Shown piece by piece: positions 13,731 to 26,700 of a stretch of 64,000 bases of DNA. Within the stretch, counting starts at the first letter, position 1. Every line of letters begins with the position of its first letter. Source of the stretch: Exophiala sp. HKRS030 (Eukaryota > Ascomycota > Eurotiomycetes > Chaetothyriales > Herpotrichiellaceae). The stretch spans positions 4,157,665-4,221,664 of the forward strand of contig JAHWDD010000003.1 of the NCBI GenBank assembly GCA_023897205.1, written 5' to 3'. A program made the translations under genes and the position numbers. Below the pieces are notes generated by a model. It was given only the letters and a program-made list of their open reading frames with translations. It did not search any database and was not told the origin of the DNA.

Positions 13731-15160
13731 TACCCAAAACCCAACATTGTCCTACTCCGTAGTTAGCTCTTTAGGCCCTCCCCCACCATACCTAGATACC
13801 CTAGATTTGGGACCTTGGGACTCACGGGTACAGTACCTCGTGCCTACTAGGTACCTTACATACGTGCAGAATACACACGTATACGCATACTTGTCAAGGA
13901 CACACTAAGAGATCCAGTACTCAGTACTCAGTACTCGGTACATACGGAGTACTACTACCTAAGAAACCCATCTATACTTGGTTCTCCAGTCAACTTGACA
14001 TCCTCCTACGTGGAATTCAATCCAGCATATCTCGTGTCATGTATGATTTATTATTCTTATGCTGCATGCATATGGAATCTGATCTTTGTCGTAATACGTC
14101 TCCTCTGCTCTCCTCTGCTCTCCTCTCCTCTTTTCTTCTCTGGCTCTTCTCTGGCTCTTCTCCTTGTTCGCACATCAGGCAACAACCCCGTCGAGCGCTC
14201 CATCTCCTCGTATCTGCCTTGCCGCTAATCTCGACGCAATCATTTCGTGTTCAATTCATTCATTCTGCACGTCTGCACGTCTGCCCGCCAGTCCATTCCT
14301 CATATATCCGGGCCAGCACATCATTCTGAATCTGAAGTGACGGTCCCCACACGATCCAACTCACAACTCACAACTCATCCACCTTCTGACACCAATCCCA
14401 CCGTTTGCGTCCAACCGCCAAAATACATCCAGCCTTGATCCCTTTGGCTCAACCCAGTCTCTCTCTGCCTTGCCGCCTGCCTCTCACTGTCGCCACATTC
14501 TCCATTCCATCCTTTCACCACTGCCACTACCACTACCACCACCACTACTGCCCAACGACCACCGACACCCGACACCCGACATCCATACCCATATCCATCA
14601 ATCCCTTCAGCACCATCATTCATCCTTGGCTTCCACCGTCCTCTCCACCGCCCATTGCCTACCCCTCTCTCTACTAGCCTCCTAGCCTCCTAGCCTCTTA
14701 CCGTCTTGACTAGACATGTACATAATACCACACTAGTTGCAACCCCAAAGTCCTCGCTTAGTCGCACGCAAAGGTCCTGCGCCGCGCCCTCACGAGTCAC
14801 CATCAGTGCCCTCACCAAGAGCGCCCACGCCCGCGCCTACTGTACAGAGCCCTGACTCTCTCGAGTCTGGAATCGCCCCATTCCGACAGTCAAAACCTTA
14901 TCATACATCCTCCCGTCCGCCCCTGGTCCTCGTACTTGTCAACCGTGCACGCGAGAATCCCACTCCCATCTACTAGTTGGTCCACTACTTACCACTGCTG
15001 TCGCACGTCACATCGGACCCTCGTGCCTGCGTGGAGTCGTCGTCCTCGTCCATCCTCCCTCTGTCACACAGACATACACTTTTGCCCTGTGGCCCTCTCC
15101 CAAACCTTCTCCTTCGAGAACTCTGACATATTCTGGCCACTCCGCTAACTAACTAGTACA

Positions 15161-15172
15161 CTAACTAGTTAG
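15161..15172. repeat. Perfect 12-bp palindrome CTAACTAGTTAG
   Basis: Self-complementary 12-mer upstream of the LaeA-like gene. The core ACTAGTTA recurs in other intergenic stretches, for example near 10851, 11286, 12515, 12529, 38765 and 58378. Confidence 0.7.
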
Positions 15173-15393
15173 CCACTTGGTTACACTCTCGCCGCCTGCC
15201 TGCCTTTGGCCTTGGGCTCCCCTCATACACTTTCACCACCCTGTCACCTGAGGTCCCTCATCCTTTACTGACTTGGACTTGCCCTTACATAGATATTCGC
15301 TCTTTTCCCCAGATCTTTCCTATATCATTCACCCCAACCGGCTTTGCATCACAACCGACTTTGCATCACTGGTACGCCTGCACGTGCCAAAAC

Positions 15394-16418
15394 ATGGACT
15401 CTCCGTTGGTCCCCGACTCGGACTCAACAGGCTTCTCAGACGATACCGATGAACAGACAAAATCTTTGACAGCAAGTATTACCGATTACCCCATGTTTTG
15501 GGGCCGACGCTACCATCGATACAAAGAAGGCACCTATCTGTTCCCAAACGACGAAGACGAAAATCTCAGGCTTGAGAATCAACATCACATCCTCAAGTCG
15601 ATTCAAGGTCGCCTCTTTTTTGCTCCTCTCGAGCCCGATCTTGTACGAACCGTTCTAGACTTGGGCACAGGCACCGGCATATGGCCCATCGATTTGGCCG
15701 ATTCCAACATCCTTCCCAAGGCTCAGATTTACGGTACCGATCTGTCGGCTGTACAACCTCTCGATGTTCCCGCCAATGTCCACTTTGAAATTCAAGACTG
15801 TTCCGACCAAGATTGGGTTCGCCCCTTTGGAAGTGTCGACTACTGCCACATCCGATTCCTCGCCGGCTCTCTCACTCATTATGATGACCTCATCCGCAAC
15901 GCAAGGAGGTATCTCCGACCTGCTACCGGCTGGTTAGAGTGCCATGAGTTACATCCCACCCCGGTTTCAGACGACAACACCATCGTCGAGGACTGGCCTT
16001 TGGCAAAGTGGGATGATGATCTTCATCATGCATCCACAAGGGCTGTTTACCCTCCTCGTCCCGTCCGTGTTGCCCCCGATATCAAGCAATGGATGCGCGA
16101 GGCCGGTTATGTCGACATTCAAGAATACGTCTCCAAGATTCCCTTGGGTCCATGGCCCAAGGACAAGCGTCTCAAGTGGATCGGTGAAAGTTGGCTCAAC
16201 AACTGGCTGGCCGGCCTACAAGGCTTCTCCTTGAAATTGTTTGGCTCCGAGGGGCTAAATTGGTCGAGAGAGGAAATCGAAGTCTGCCTGGCTGGCGTGC
16301 GACAGGCCGCCCCTTGAAGGGCGTACACGCTTATCAGAGACTTCACGTTATCTGTGGACGGAGACCTAGTCAAGACGAGGAAATGGCAATGTTCAGAAGT
16401 CCTCTAGATCCTCATTGA
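15394..16418 (+). CDS. LaeA-like SAM-dependent methyltransferase, frameshifted near C-terminus
   Basis: Putative class I methyltransferase of the LaeA/Llm family, whose members act with velvet proteins or regulate secondary metabolism. The ATG at 15394 gives MDSPLVPDSDS. The family signature RRYHRYKEGTYLFPNDEDE is followed by SAM motif I, VLDLGTGTGIW (about 87-97), and by ECHELHPTP. The literal frame stops at 16315-16317 after AGVRQAAP (307 residues). The next frame continues at once with LKGVHAYQRLHVICGRRP, which fits the family's usual HAY...VVYGRKP tail, and ends near 16418. One missing C in the run at 16310-16313 would explain the break. A 45 bp intron (16298 to the CAG of TATCAG) could also bridge it, but would remove the HAY motif. 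The gene stands alone in a 14.8 kb gene-poor stretch. Whether it is LaeA itself or a paralogue cannot be decided. Confidence 0.8.
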
Positions 16419-17669
16419 TCGAGTCAGATGATCCGATACGAGGATATTGGATCCCGCCTCACACCAATTATCCCACATACCGTGGTGGGCAATCTCCCTC
16501 GGGCTAAGGTTCCTGAATAAATCCGGTGCACCAAGGGCCTACAATAATAGTCTCAGTCCAAGATCTGATTGATCCACTCCCTGGCGTGGATCCGGTCAGG
16601 ACGTCGGCGCCCGCAATCACTTCTGTGGGAATCTTCGTGGCCGAAGGATAAAGGCACGGTATGATTTGAAGACGAACTCCCCGAAAGGAAGTTGGCTCAT
16701 GCACAAGACCCGGTGTTTGTGATATCGATAGCAATGACCCCAAGATCCCGATTTGCATTGGTACAAGGAGCACTTGTCTCAGAATTCAGCCAAGAACGGA
16801 TCTTTTGACTGGAGTTTCCCTCCTAGGTTTGGTCTACCCAGATGGATATCTACATACGTTGAAATGGATATAATGCACATTCCGCTTTCAATTGTGCAAG
16901 GTACAGGAGGCGGCGCTCAACAAGGTGTCCCTTGTTTATCAAGAGTGTGTACGATTTACGCGTGAGAAGCGATGACCGCAATCAAGATTGCGAAAGGTAA
17001 TAACAACATTAGCAACCATTCGAAGACGAGTCGGTCACCTGTGGCACTCTCCTCTCATGGCTAGACAGGCAATGGTGAATGGAAGGATACTGGAGGAGAT
17101 ACAGCATACAATCAAACTAATGAAGAATGTTTAATGACGAATGACAAGGCATGGAGTTTGGTCTGAAAGCGATCCAAGGCAAGGGTATTGGACATTGGTA
17201 TTCTCTCTGATGCCACACATTTTTGAATAGGGGGTGAGAATTGTTCAAACTATCATGGAAACATGCATGGGGCAATCCTTAACGCTGGACTGTGTATACT
17301 AAGTGTCAAAAACACTGGGGATAGTCATGTCTGTGAAGATCACGCTTACTAGAATACATGAAGTTTTGCCCAACCTAGCATCTAGAAAAAGAGGCTAGCA
17401 GCCTACTCAAAAGTGATGCAGTCACGGAAGAACAATCGTAAGAAAAACACGGCTGCCTGTCATGGGAGGTCGCCCTTGTCAAAACTGGGTCAATTGGGCG
17501 GCGAATAGAACCTGTGGAGCGCTTTGAGTGAGCAAAATGTTGACAACTATTATGCAAACTCCTCAGCAGCACGGTGCATCTGGCTTGGAAGTTGGAAGTT
17601 TATGCTGCAGCCGTCGGTATTGAGTTGATGGCACCATACCAAGCTGCCACGTCGATAAGAGCCTGATCA

Positions 17670-17705
17670 GGTCTTGGGCCTTGGGTCTTGGGCCTTGGGC
17701 CTTGC
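17670..17705. repeat. CTTGGG-type tandem repeat
   Basis: About five imperfect copies of a GGCCTTG/GGTCTTG unit. Confidence 0.8.
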
Positions 17706-18241
17706 CCGGTATTACTTACTGAAGTATTTACTGAAGTACTTACTTACTGACTTACAGAATTAGCCGACGCGGTTCTGGTCGTGTTTTTGTTGTCCATTCT
17801 GGCCCCGGTGCACCCATCCTATCCTCTCACCATATGTACATGTATGCCAAAACATATCGCATCTCCCTTTGAGGCACCACCTGTTTCCACTGATCGTGAT
17901 CGACGACACGCGATCGCAAAAAAGAAAAAAATAATTTACATTGACGTTTACCCATCGTCTGTTGACCTTGACCGTCAAACCAATTTGGGGAAGGGGAAGG
18001 GGAGGGGCGGGCGGGCTGGCTGGCGGGCTGGCAGGTTTTTCTTTTTTGGTGGAGAAACGGGCGGATCGCGTTCCGGGAACCAAGCTAAATGAAAACTATG
18101 TAACTAAGTTTAATTTGGAGCATCCAGGTGGGCCAGAGGGGTCGTGTTTGTGTTTGTGTTTTGTCTGTTCTCAGGAAGACATTTGTTTCAATGTCGGGTT
18201 AGGGCTTAGCCGGATATCGACATGGGCCATTTGTGTGGGGT

Positions 18242-18272
<31 letters not shown>
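18242..18272. repeat. (G)31 homopolymer
   Basis: Uninterrupted run of 31 G, preceded by GGGGT. It could form a G-quadruplex, or it could be a sequencing artefact. Confidence 0.9.
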
Positions 18273-18274
<2 letters not shown>

Positions 18275-18603
18275 TGAAAATATGCTTTGGATATTTTTAT
18301 TTCGTTGTCTCGGAAGAAGAATCTCGTGGGAAAATGTCCAAGATGGATGGGCGGGCGAATGAGCAGTTTGCTTTCAAAAGTCTGCGTACACATACATAGA
18401 GCGAACACGGCAGAGGTCCAATACATGCGCATGGGCTTGGGGAATTATGTAATTCCCATGTAGGTGCCATGGGCTCTGAATGCCATGTGCAAGATCATCG
18501 TCTCGAACACGCCTTCGCCTTGGCCTTGACCCAAGGCTAAGAATGGCACAAACTTTATCAAGGTTCCAAGAACCTAGATCAAATCTTCCATGGATCCTGA
18601 CTC

Positions 18604-18642
18604 AGGTACTCAGGTGCTCAGGTGCTCAGGTGCTCAGGTGCT
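18604..18642. repeat. 8-bp tandem repeat (CAGGTGCT)
   Basis: About five copies of AGGTGCTC, the first with A in place of G. Confidence 0.85.
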
Positions 18643-21066
18643 CCGTATATGATATTGCCACTGTCCTCCTTCAGTGGAGCTTGACGTACTGACATGACAG
18701 CTCGTCACATCCGAACTCAACAACTGCCGGATTCCACACAACAATAAACGGTTTGGAGCTCCATCAGTGATCGCTCGGAGCGTTGTCCTTGTATGGAGAA
18801 ACGAAAGGGAACGCCACCCCAGTTCAGGTAGTCAGGCGAGCTCACCCAAACCCTCGCATAGCTCTAACACAGTGCGGAACTCCGCCGGCCTTATTGGTCA
18901 ACGTTGATTGATTGTACATTCAGTCATCGCCGTTTTCCGAGGATGCGCCAAAATTTCCATCTCTGGTAATCCTACACCACGTCGGTTCGGTGCTGGTCGA
19001 GTGGCGGGCGCGTCGTCCAACAAAACGAAATCTCCAAATGCAGCACGCAGACACGAGGAGTTGGTCACAAGCACTCGGCGCCACCAGACAAGGCTCCCAA
19101 GTGGAAAGAGAAAAGAACCAAGAGGGCCCAGAAGCAGAAGCCACAAGGCACCAGGCACAAGGGAAACGAGAGACGGGAGACGGTCTGCTCTTCCAGCGCG
19201 CGCGCTCGCTCGCATACGTAGAAACGAAACGGTCGTTCAAAAAAGCTAGATGACTTAGACAGGCATATCAAGCCCCTTTGTCTGTGCAAGCGCGCGCATC
19301 GAGAAAAGCGGAATGTCGGTGCGAAGCAATCTTGGATGCAGCACGCACATTTGTCGGATGGGGGATCGATGCAAGGCACGATGCAGGGTGGTAGGTAGAG
19401 CGGGATAAAGCTGGTCTCGGCCTTCTGCTTTCCACCATTCCCTCTCCTCCACCTCCTCTCTCATGATGTAGGTCGAAATTACCCACCGGGTCATTTTTCC
19501 ATCCACCGACCCGGCCCGGCTTCGTTCGGCCTTATCCCGGCCGGTGGATATGGTAACAGATGAGCACGGCGCTTGTGCTAGGATATTTGTGAGGATTAGA
19601 ATACAACAACATAGATCGGAACACATGCGACAAAGTCATGCATGACTCTCATCTGACTCCCCTTTGATTCCATCCATGGACGAGAAAGGTCACTGAGGTC
19701 AAGGAGACGCACCTGGGTTGGTCTCAGAATCGGCTGTTGAATCTGTTCCGATGCACACACGCCAAGACCACGGCGGAGAAATTATTGGAAAGCCCAGCAG
19801 TGCCCAGCTTAGATATCACATATGTAATTGCCGAGAGTACACATATTGTGACACATCTAGCCACCAGACGCCGCCCGTGTAAACCAATCTTTGTCTTGCC
19901 CCGTTGCTCAAGACAGCTGTTGGTGGCATGATTCGTGACGTGGGAGGCGGTACTGCCCAAAAGGCAAAGCACTGACTCGCGGGTTTTAAAAATGGGGAGG
20001 AGGCTTTTTTTGGGCGGATATGTACCTTTGTGAAGATCACCTTGGGCAGCCATGCACAGTTCTTTCGTCCGACTATACTTGGGACGTCAATCACATTCAG
20101 GCACCGACCGTGGACCCCATTTTCCCTCTCGTTTTAGACCCGAGGGTCCAGCTGCGGATGCGTAGATGTCTCCAGACATGCACACATGCATTCCATGTGT
20201 TGGTTTTGGTCTCGGGGTTGGTGGTGCGGTGTGGTGTATTATGTTGATCTTCCCTTTGTTCCGGGCTATGAACAGATACAGTCAGTACCTCGTGCCGGTT
20301 AGGCACTGATGCACTGATCACTACTGATGCGTGGTGGTCTATCGCCTCCAGGTAGCTATATCCATCCGTAAGGGAGACATGCGATGGGTAGATCGCTACT
20401 GTACTCCGTCTTCTGTGACTCCAGAGGTGACGTGGACTTGGCAGATGATATCGAATCTTGAATCCTCTGTCCAATTGTCGAAAGTCTAGACTCGTGGCGA
20501 GGCACGAGGCTAGAACACAAGCAGACAATGGACTCTTTTTTTCTCTTTTGAGTTTCCGAGTTTCCGAGTTTTGACTTTCTGGCAGCGACTTCTTTCACCA
20601 ACAACCGTTGGATTGACCAGAAAAAGACTTGAAACGACCAAAGCCCGACTTCTCGTGTTGCCCACTCCGTACTTCGCGTTGAACTAAAAAGCGCCACCTC
20701 TATATGAGTACGGAGTAGCTGACGACGAACTTTAAGTACACGATAGGTACAGTAGTTAGTGCCTAGCGGACCGCCTCGGTCGCGCACATTTCCGAAAGCA
20801 AAAATCACAAGAAGAAAAAAGTAACAAGAAAAGGGATCTACAATGTATGTACAAGAAGCACCCACTAAAAAAGAAGACAGGAACACAAAACAGATCAAGG
20901 CACGTGTCATCCATCCACTTTTCTTTTGTTTTTCATTTTTGTCCTTTTTTTCATCCCTCAAAAGCCGGTATAGCGGATCTGCATCCGCGTCGCCCCGGCC
21001 CTTGCCTCCCCTCCCCACCCATCTTCTCATCGAATCCCAGATTCCAGTGCAGATCTAAACATGAAT

Positions 21067-21092
21067 CCATGATACATGATACATGATACATA
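21067..21092. repeat. GATACAT tandem repeat
   Basis: Three and a half copies of a 7-bp ATGATAC unit. Confidence 0.85.
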
Positions 21093-21903
21093 TGCAGCAG
21101 CCCAACGATGCCCGCCGAGGCATCCAAGATGCATGTTTGGGAGGGGGTTGCCTCGATTGACTGGCCAGCCAACTAAGTAGCCCAGGCTGCTGCATGCGTT
21201 GTTTGCGAACCAAATCTCTGGAAACAATTTGAAAACAAACAACATCAACATTTACGGTACGGATGCGACTGCGACGTGGGGTGGAGGAGAGAGAAATTGT
21301 TAAAAGGTCGGTATGAACGAACTAATTTACCAACCACCAACCACCGACCGACCAACCAGGTCCTGGACAAGGTTTGGGCTTGCGAATGCTTCATAACCTC
21401 ATGCTTGATGCCAGTTGCGTTCCAACACTTGGGGTTCAACTTTCACCTTGCAGTCGATACTTTCCCTTAGATACGAAGCTAGATAGCCGAAGCAATCGAA
21501 GGAGGACATTTCCGGTCCGACTTGTCGAATCAGAGATCGACCGAATCTGTCTTTGGCTCCTTGACTGCTGTAACTCTTTCCCTGCCCCCCGTGCCCCCCT
21601 CCTCCCCGGAGCATCTGAATTTGTCCGTCGTCTATTTATTATCAACGGTGGTTTGTCCGTCCGATAAACGAGATAGATGCGCCCATGCACTGAGATACGG
21701 ACTGCATGCTGCCGACATATTTTGGACGTAGGTATGCAGTACTTTACCCATTGATACTGATTAGCGCCAGAGGTCCCCCTCCCGGCCAGGGTCAGTTCGA
21801 TTGCATCAATGGAACCTATTTGTCATCTCTCTGCTTTATTATTACCGCTATGTACAGTGAGATTTCGGAAGTGAGTTACCGAGTTCCTCTTTTCTTGGCC
21901 ATC

Positions 21904-21931
21904 GTGTCGTCGGCGTCGTCGTCGTCGTCGA
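21904..21931. repeat. (GTC)n trinucleotide repeat
   Basis: About nine GTC units with one GGC interruption. Confidence 0.85.
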
Positions 21932-22172
21932 CCATCACCGTGTCGATATAAAACAGGGTGATCAGCCTGCTGCAGATGTACCAAGTGCGGTAATACTTTC
22001 GTGGTGCTTACGAAGTTGAACCTTTTTGGTGTGCAGAATCCTGGCATTCATCGAGCGGACCAAAGTCGTCCGACGGCAAGGTAGTAACTATGTACAGTAA
22101 GTCTGCATTTCCTGTCCCTTCTGAACGCCAGGCCCCGAAGGCTTCCCCTTTTCGTCCAACAGTCACTAGTTG

Positions 22173-22220
22173 GTCAGTTAGTCAGTCAGTCAATGAGTCA
22201 ATCAGTCAGTGGCCTGACTG
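22173..22220. repeat. AGTC-type repeat followed by inverted copy
   Basis: Several GTCA/GTCAGT units. CAGTCAGTGGCCTGACTG forms a potential hairpin at its end. Confidence 0.7.
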
Positions 22221-22675
22221 ACGCACGATACGATACGGGACTTTGGGGATCTCCAGACGACATACAATACCAACCACGGTAAGATCCCGTATGTCTCGTC
22301 TCGCCTGTATTGGCACGGCTTCTTTTAAAGTCTGCTTGCAAGCAGGTCACACTGCCGATCGAGCGCAAACTCGAGGGCATTTTTGCCCCAGCTCGAGCCT
22401 GTATTTACGAGGACGAGGACGCGGTCGCTGTCGCCGCCGCCTATGCCTCGTCACGGTCCACCTCCCGTGTCGGCATCACGACTTGTTGCTCCTCCGTGAA
22501 GTTACAGTACCTCTACCACCTGTACCTGTCTTCGATACAAGATTCACGGACTCGGGATTCCCCGTGCAGGACGCAGCACTTCGCTAACTTGACTTGGGCA
22601 GAGTGTCACCTACGGAGTACTCATACAGCCATTGGGTGGAGCTTGTTCACGGTGACTGTGCTTGGGGACCTGGCG

Positions 22676-22723
22676 TGGTGGTGATGGTGGTGGTGATGGT
22701 GGTGATGATGGTGGTGATGGTTG
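22676..22723. repeat. (GGTGAT)n/(GGT)n repeat
   Basis: Imperfect run of GGT and GAT triplets. Its translations are poly-Val/Met or poly-His, which explains the low-complexity open frames here. Confidence 0.9.
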
Positions 22724-23746
22724 CTGAACATGAGTCTCAGGTGTCTTGCTCTCGGAATATCCGATCGTATGTACATACTGGGGATTTTGGCCTTCGTGTT
22801 CGACAATATGTCAAACTAGTGCGTTTTTTGCTCCCTCACGACCTCAGCTGAGAGTTTGAGAAGCATGCGTCGATGCGCGGTCCGACCCAGGAGAATATCT
22901 GGTCCACTTTGCTCAATCAAGTCTCATACACGATCCGCCATGCACAGAAGTCGGTGGTCAATTATTTTGCTGGCCGTTGCTGTGCCATCGGCTGGAGATT
23001 TACAGAACACAAGCTCCACCTACAATCAGCCTACTCCTGTACACATTACAAACATATTTCGATGATTTTGTTTTCCATTACATTAGCTCCAGTCCGATGA
23101 GAGTCTAAATACCTCTTCTGTCGGTCTGACTTATTCAAGCAGTTCTGCCCGCAGATCTTTCATGCAGTATTTACTGGCTTCACTCACATGCCCCCCTACC
23201 ATTTCTCCAAGTCTGCCGCACACCCTTACAGCAAGGAGCTGTCATACCATGGTACTTGACATCAATCATGCCCTGACCACCCTTCAATTCACATTCACAC
23301 TTGATATATCCCTCAACGCTGTCCGAAAATGCCCCAAGAAGAAGATAAAGGGCCCTCAACGAAATCGCAAGCGGAATTCGAAGACACAAGTCTTCTCACC
23401 GGAGAAACTAGTAAGTAGGCGGACGCCACAAACACCACGCAATCAATGGGTCGTCAATACCAACGACCTGGAGTTGATATCCTCCCAACAAATACAGTAG
23501 TAAATGCCCCGTGACTACCATGCTATAGTCCGATGACACAAGTAGAAATCAAGATGCCAGTTGGAAAGCATAAGGAATAGAGACAAATGAAAAAAAGTGA
23601 TCCTGGCGCCTCCGTCAATTACCGGAGACCATATGGTCATATTTTGGGTGGGTTGGATCGTAACGTCGTAAATATCGTGGCATCATCCATATCTGTCCAT
23701 GTCGCTTGTCCAGAACTCAGTCCCGGCTTTCTGGCCCCGGATCAAA

Positions 23747-26700
23747 TCACACGGTTGGAGCAGCCGGTGATTTTGCGCCGAGGTTGCCGAAGAGTGACTC
23801 TGGTGGCACTCGATGAATATTCGAATGCTTGTCGGCATAAGGAACGCTTGGGACAGTCTTGTACCCGGCACGACGCCTTTGGATCCGATTGAGAATGATG
23901 CCAATCAATATCAAGAGGAAAATGGTGCCTAGTGCTGCACATAGTGCAACCAATACGACGATGCCTCGCGAGCGTCCACGATCTGAGAAAAGAAATGTTA
24001 GTATACCTAAACAAAAGGTATGGGCAAGCTAGGAAGACTTACTGGTTGATTTCTGCGTGTTTGGTCGAGACGAAAACACTTGGCTTATACTACCCGGCTC
24101 GCCATCGTTGGTGGACGCAAGAATCAGCGGTTGCATAACAGTACCATTGAATAGTGCTGCTGCAGCATTGCCAAAGCCTGTGATATTGAGCCGACCAGTC
24201 ACAAGCAGTGACCGATCTCTATCAAGATAGTCTGTAGCACCATGTTGCTCAGTCAAGGGCATGACCTGAAGGCCTTGAATTGTCGTTCCGGGACCAAATG
24301 CATCAATCACAGGATGTGAGTGATCATTGGCAATTTGCACAAGGAAAGTCGATCCGTTACTTGCAGTACCTGCCACCCATAATTCGGCGGCATCGTCAGA
24401 AGCGGGCGCAAATGCCGAGACCGGACCAGGAATTGCTGAATTGGATACCTCCGACCACTCTTGCTCGTCCACATCATATAGAGCAAGAGACGTGGAATTT
24501 CCAGATACGGTCAAGTTTCCCGTTGCGAGTAAACTTTTGTCGCTTTGCCAGTAGAGGTCTGAAACGACGCCTTGAAGACCATTTCCAACAGTGTTCCACT
24601 GGTTGGTGGCTGAATCGTACATACAAACGGAAGGGCAGGACAAATCTTGGGATGTGCGCTCAAACGAGCCGCCGACATAAATACCAGATGTACCCGCTCG
24701 GGGTGCAATGGAATTGACGACAACATTGTTGCCCTCGAGCGACGCTGGCTGAATTGCACGATAGTCAGCCGTACCCAGGTCGTAAACAACCAAACCAGCA
24801 ATAGTGGCATCTTTGACACGACCTGTGATGTTGCCTCCCACCCAAAGCGTATTACCTCCTATTGCGATGGTCAAGATAGTAGACTCCGAGTCAAGACCAG
24901 CAGGAGGTCCGGTGACTTGATTGTTGTTGGAGCCATTCAAAAACATCAAGTTTTCGATTGTTGATCCATCTGTCGCCGTGGCAGAGAAATGGCCACCAAA
25001 AATGGTAACGTTCTGGCCATTATTAGTATAGTGCGCACCACCAGTAACACCGGTCACGTTGTGAGATTGCAGGATGGCACGCTTTCTTGAACCAGAGCCA
25101 TCTGTACCAGATCCAATCGTGATTGGTAAAGACCGAAGCACCGTCTCGCCGTCGTTGGAAGTCATTCCTGCAGCTCCACTTATGGCCAACCCAAGTGAGC
25201 GCAAGGTCCCAGCGCCTAGCCATGTATTATTTGGCAGAATCGTTGCGGCGTACAATTGTCCGGCGAGAGCTTGCCGGGAAACATCAGTCAAAGTTTCCAA
25301 CCACGCATTCCTAGAAGGCACCCAAACCGCTAATCCAGATGCGCGCGCCGCAGGGCTGGATCCTGAGCTCTGGATCTGATTGAAAGAGCCGCTGAAAGCA
25401 ACCACAGTCTCGGTGCCGCTTTGACTGATATTAAGTTGCATCGGCACCACAGCATCGACGGGCCCATCCAATCCAGCACCCAAAGCAGTCCAGGTATTTG
25501 TAGAATATTGATAAGCTGCAACGTTGTTCAGACCCTCGACGTTGTTCTGATTTGTATTCGTGAAGTTCCCACCAACGTATAGAAAGTCTTCCAAGCTATA
25601 GATTGCTGTGACAGCTTGGTTAAGACCACCTCCTGGAAGGGAAGAAGCATTGTTGTCTGTGAAAGCCATTATATTCTCGAAAACATCATCCGTGAACCGG
25701 CCCGCGGCATAAATAGTATCGTTTCGGGAAGTAAGAGCCAAGACGTGCGCATTTGCTTCCAATTTAGTCCCAGCGTTATTGATGGCCGACCTTGTAAAAT
25801 CGATATCTATCTCGTCACTATTAGGATCGTAGTCAAACAGGCCGTTGAGTCCACCTGTACTCGAGATGAAGCCAAACTTGATGCGGGACGCAACAATTAG
25901 CTGGTCTTGCTGCAAACCTGAAGGAGTGATAGTAACCGAGGGCCGGAAAGTCGAACTGCTTGCATCCACGAAACCTTGAAATATGGAATCATACTTGTCG
26001 AAATTGTTTGTTTGAAAAAGCTGAGTGGTAAAGGGTTCGGGCGAGTCGGCTGTGAGACTGACAGAGACATTAACAATGGCACGGGCCGAACAGGAACTAT
26101 CTTGGAGACACCCAGGAGTGTAAACAATGATGGAGTAATTGCCACTCCGTTGAACATCGGGCTGAAAAACAATGGAAGTCGTGTCGAGCGTAGTGGGCCC
26201 GACAACCACAGTCAAATAATCGGAAACACTTTCGCGTGATGGCGTAGAATACCAGGGTCCGGTGGCAGTAGCATCTGATCTTGGTCCTTCTGATGCGCAA
26301 ACGGGATCAGAGAATGCTTCGATGGCGTAGGAGAAGATGTCGTTCTGGAATAATTCGATACCCTCCAGACCCCCTCCTGATCCGTACCAGTCAGAAATTG
26401 AAATGGTGAAGCTGTCCATGCCAACCAGATTGACAAAGAAAAAGTCTTGGAAGGGCGCCGTAGATTTCGGGGCCAAGGGGCACCTCGCATCGCAGAAAGC
26501 GCGCTCTCCAGTCTCGGGATCAGTGTATGTGAAGTTCATGATGCCATTGATTGGATGGGCGTTGAATCGCCATGTCTTTGTTCCTCTACCTTCTTGATCA
26601 GTATTCCAAAGACGAAGTTTAGTAGGTTCGAAACCGAAAGCAAGATCGGCAGACCACGAGCCGGGGGTATTGTCTGCCAACAAGAAAGTGGTCGAGCCAT

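Larger units (their letters stand above)
8883..15393. other. Long gene-poor region upstream of the LaeA-like gene
   Basis: About 6.5 kb in which every open frame is short, lacks family motifs and looks like chance. It is unusually rich in short tandem repeats and in TACGGAGTA and CTAGGTA-like words. From about 14.1 kb to 15.35 kb the + strand is strongly pyrimidine-rich, which in filamentous fungi commonly marks promoter and leader sequence, so the methyltransferase may have a long 5' leader. A non-coding RNA cannot be excluded. Confidence 0.6.
16419..23746. other. Long gene-poor region between the LaeA-like gene and Rax2
   Basis: About 7.3 kb without a supportable gene. The open frames are short, often opposed by equally long frames on the other strand, and carry no domain motifs. 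It contains many microsatellites, a 31-base G run and TACGGAGTA copies (20709, 22611). Confidence 0.6.

Noticed and set aside
20356..21030. 224-codon frame on the - strand in the gene-poor region
   Set aside because: Low-complexity composition (Lys, Phe, Ser runs), no motif or splice structure, and it overlaps other equally open frames.
8883..23746. Transposon remnants or RIP-mutated DNA in the gene-poor region
   Set aside because: No terminal repeats, transposase or reverse transcriptase frames, and the sequence is not strikingly AT-rich or stripped of CpA as RIP would leave it.
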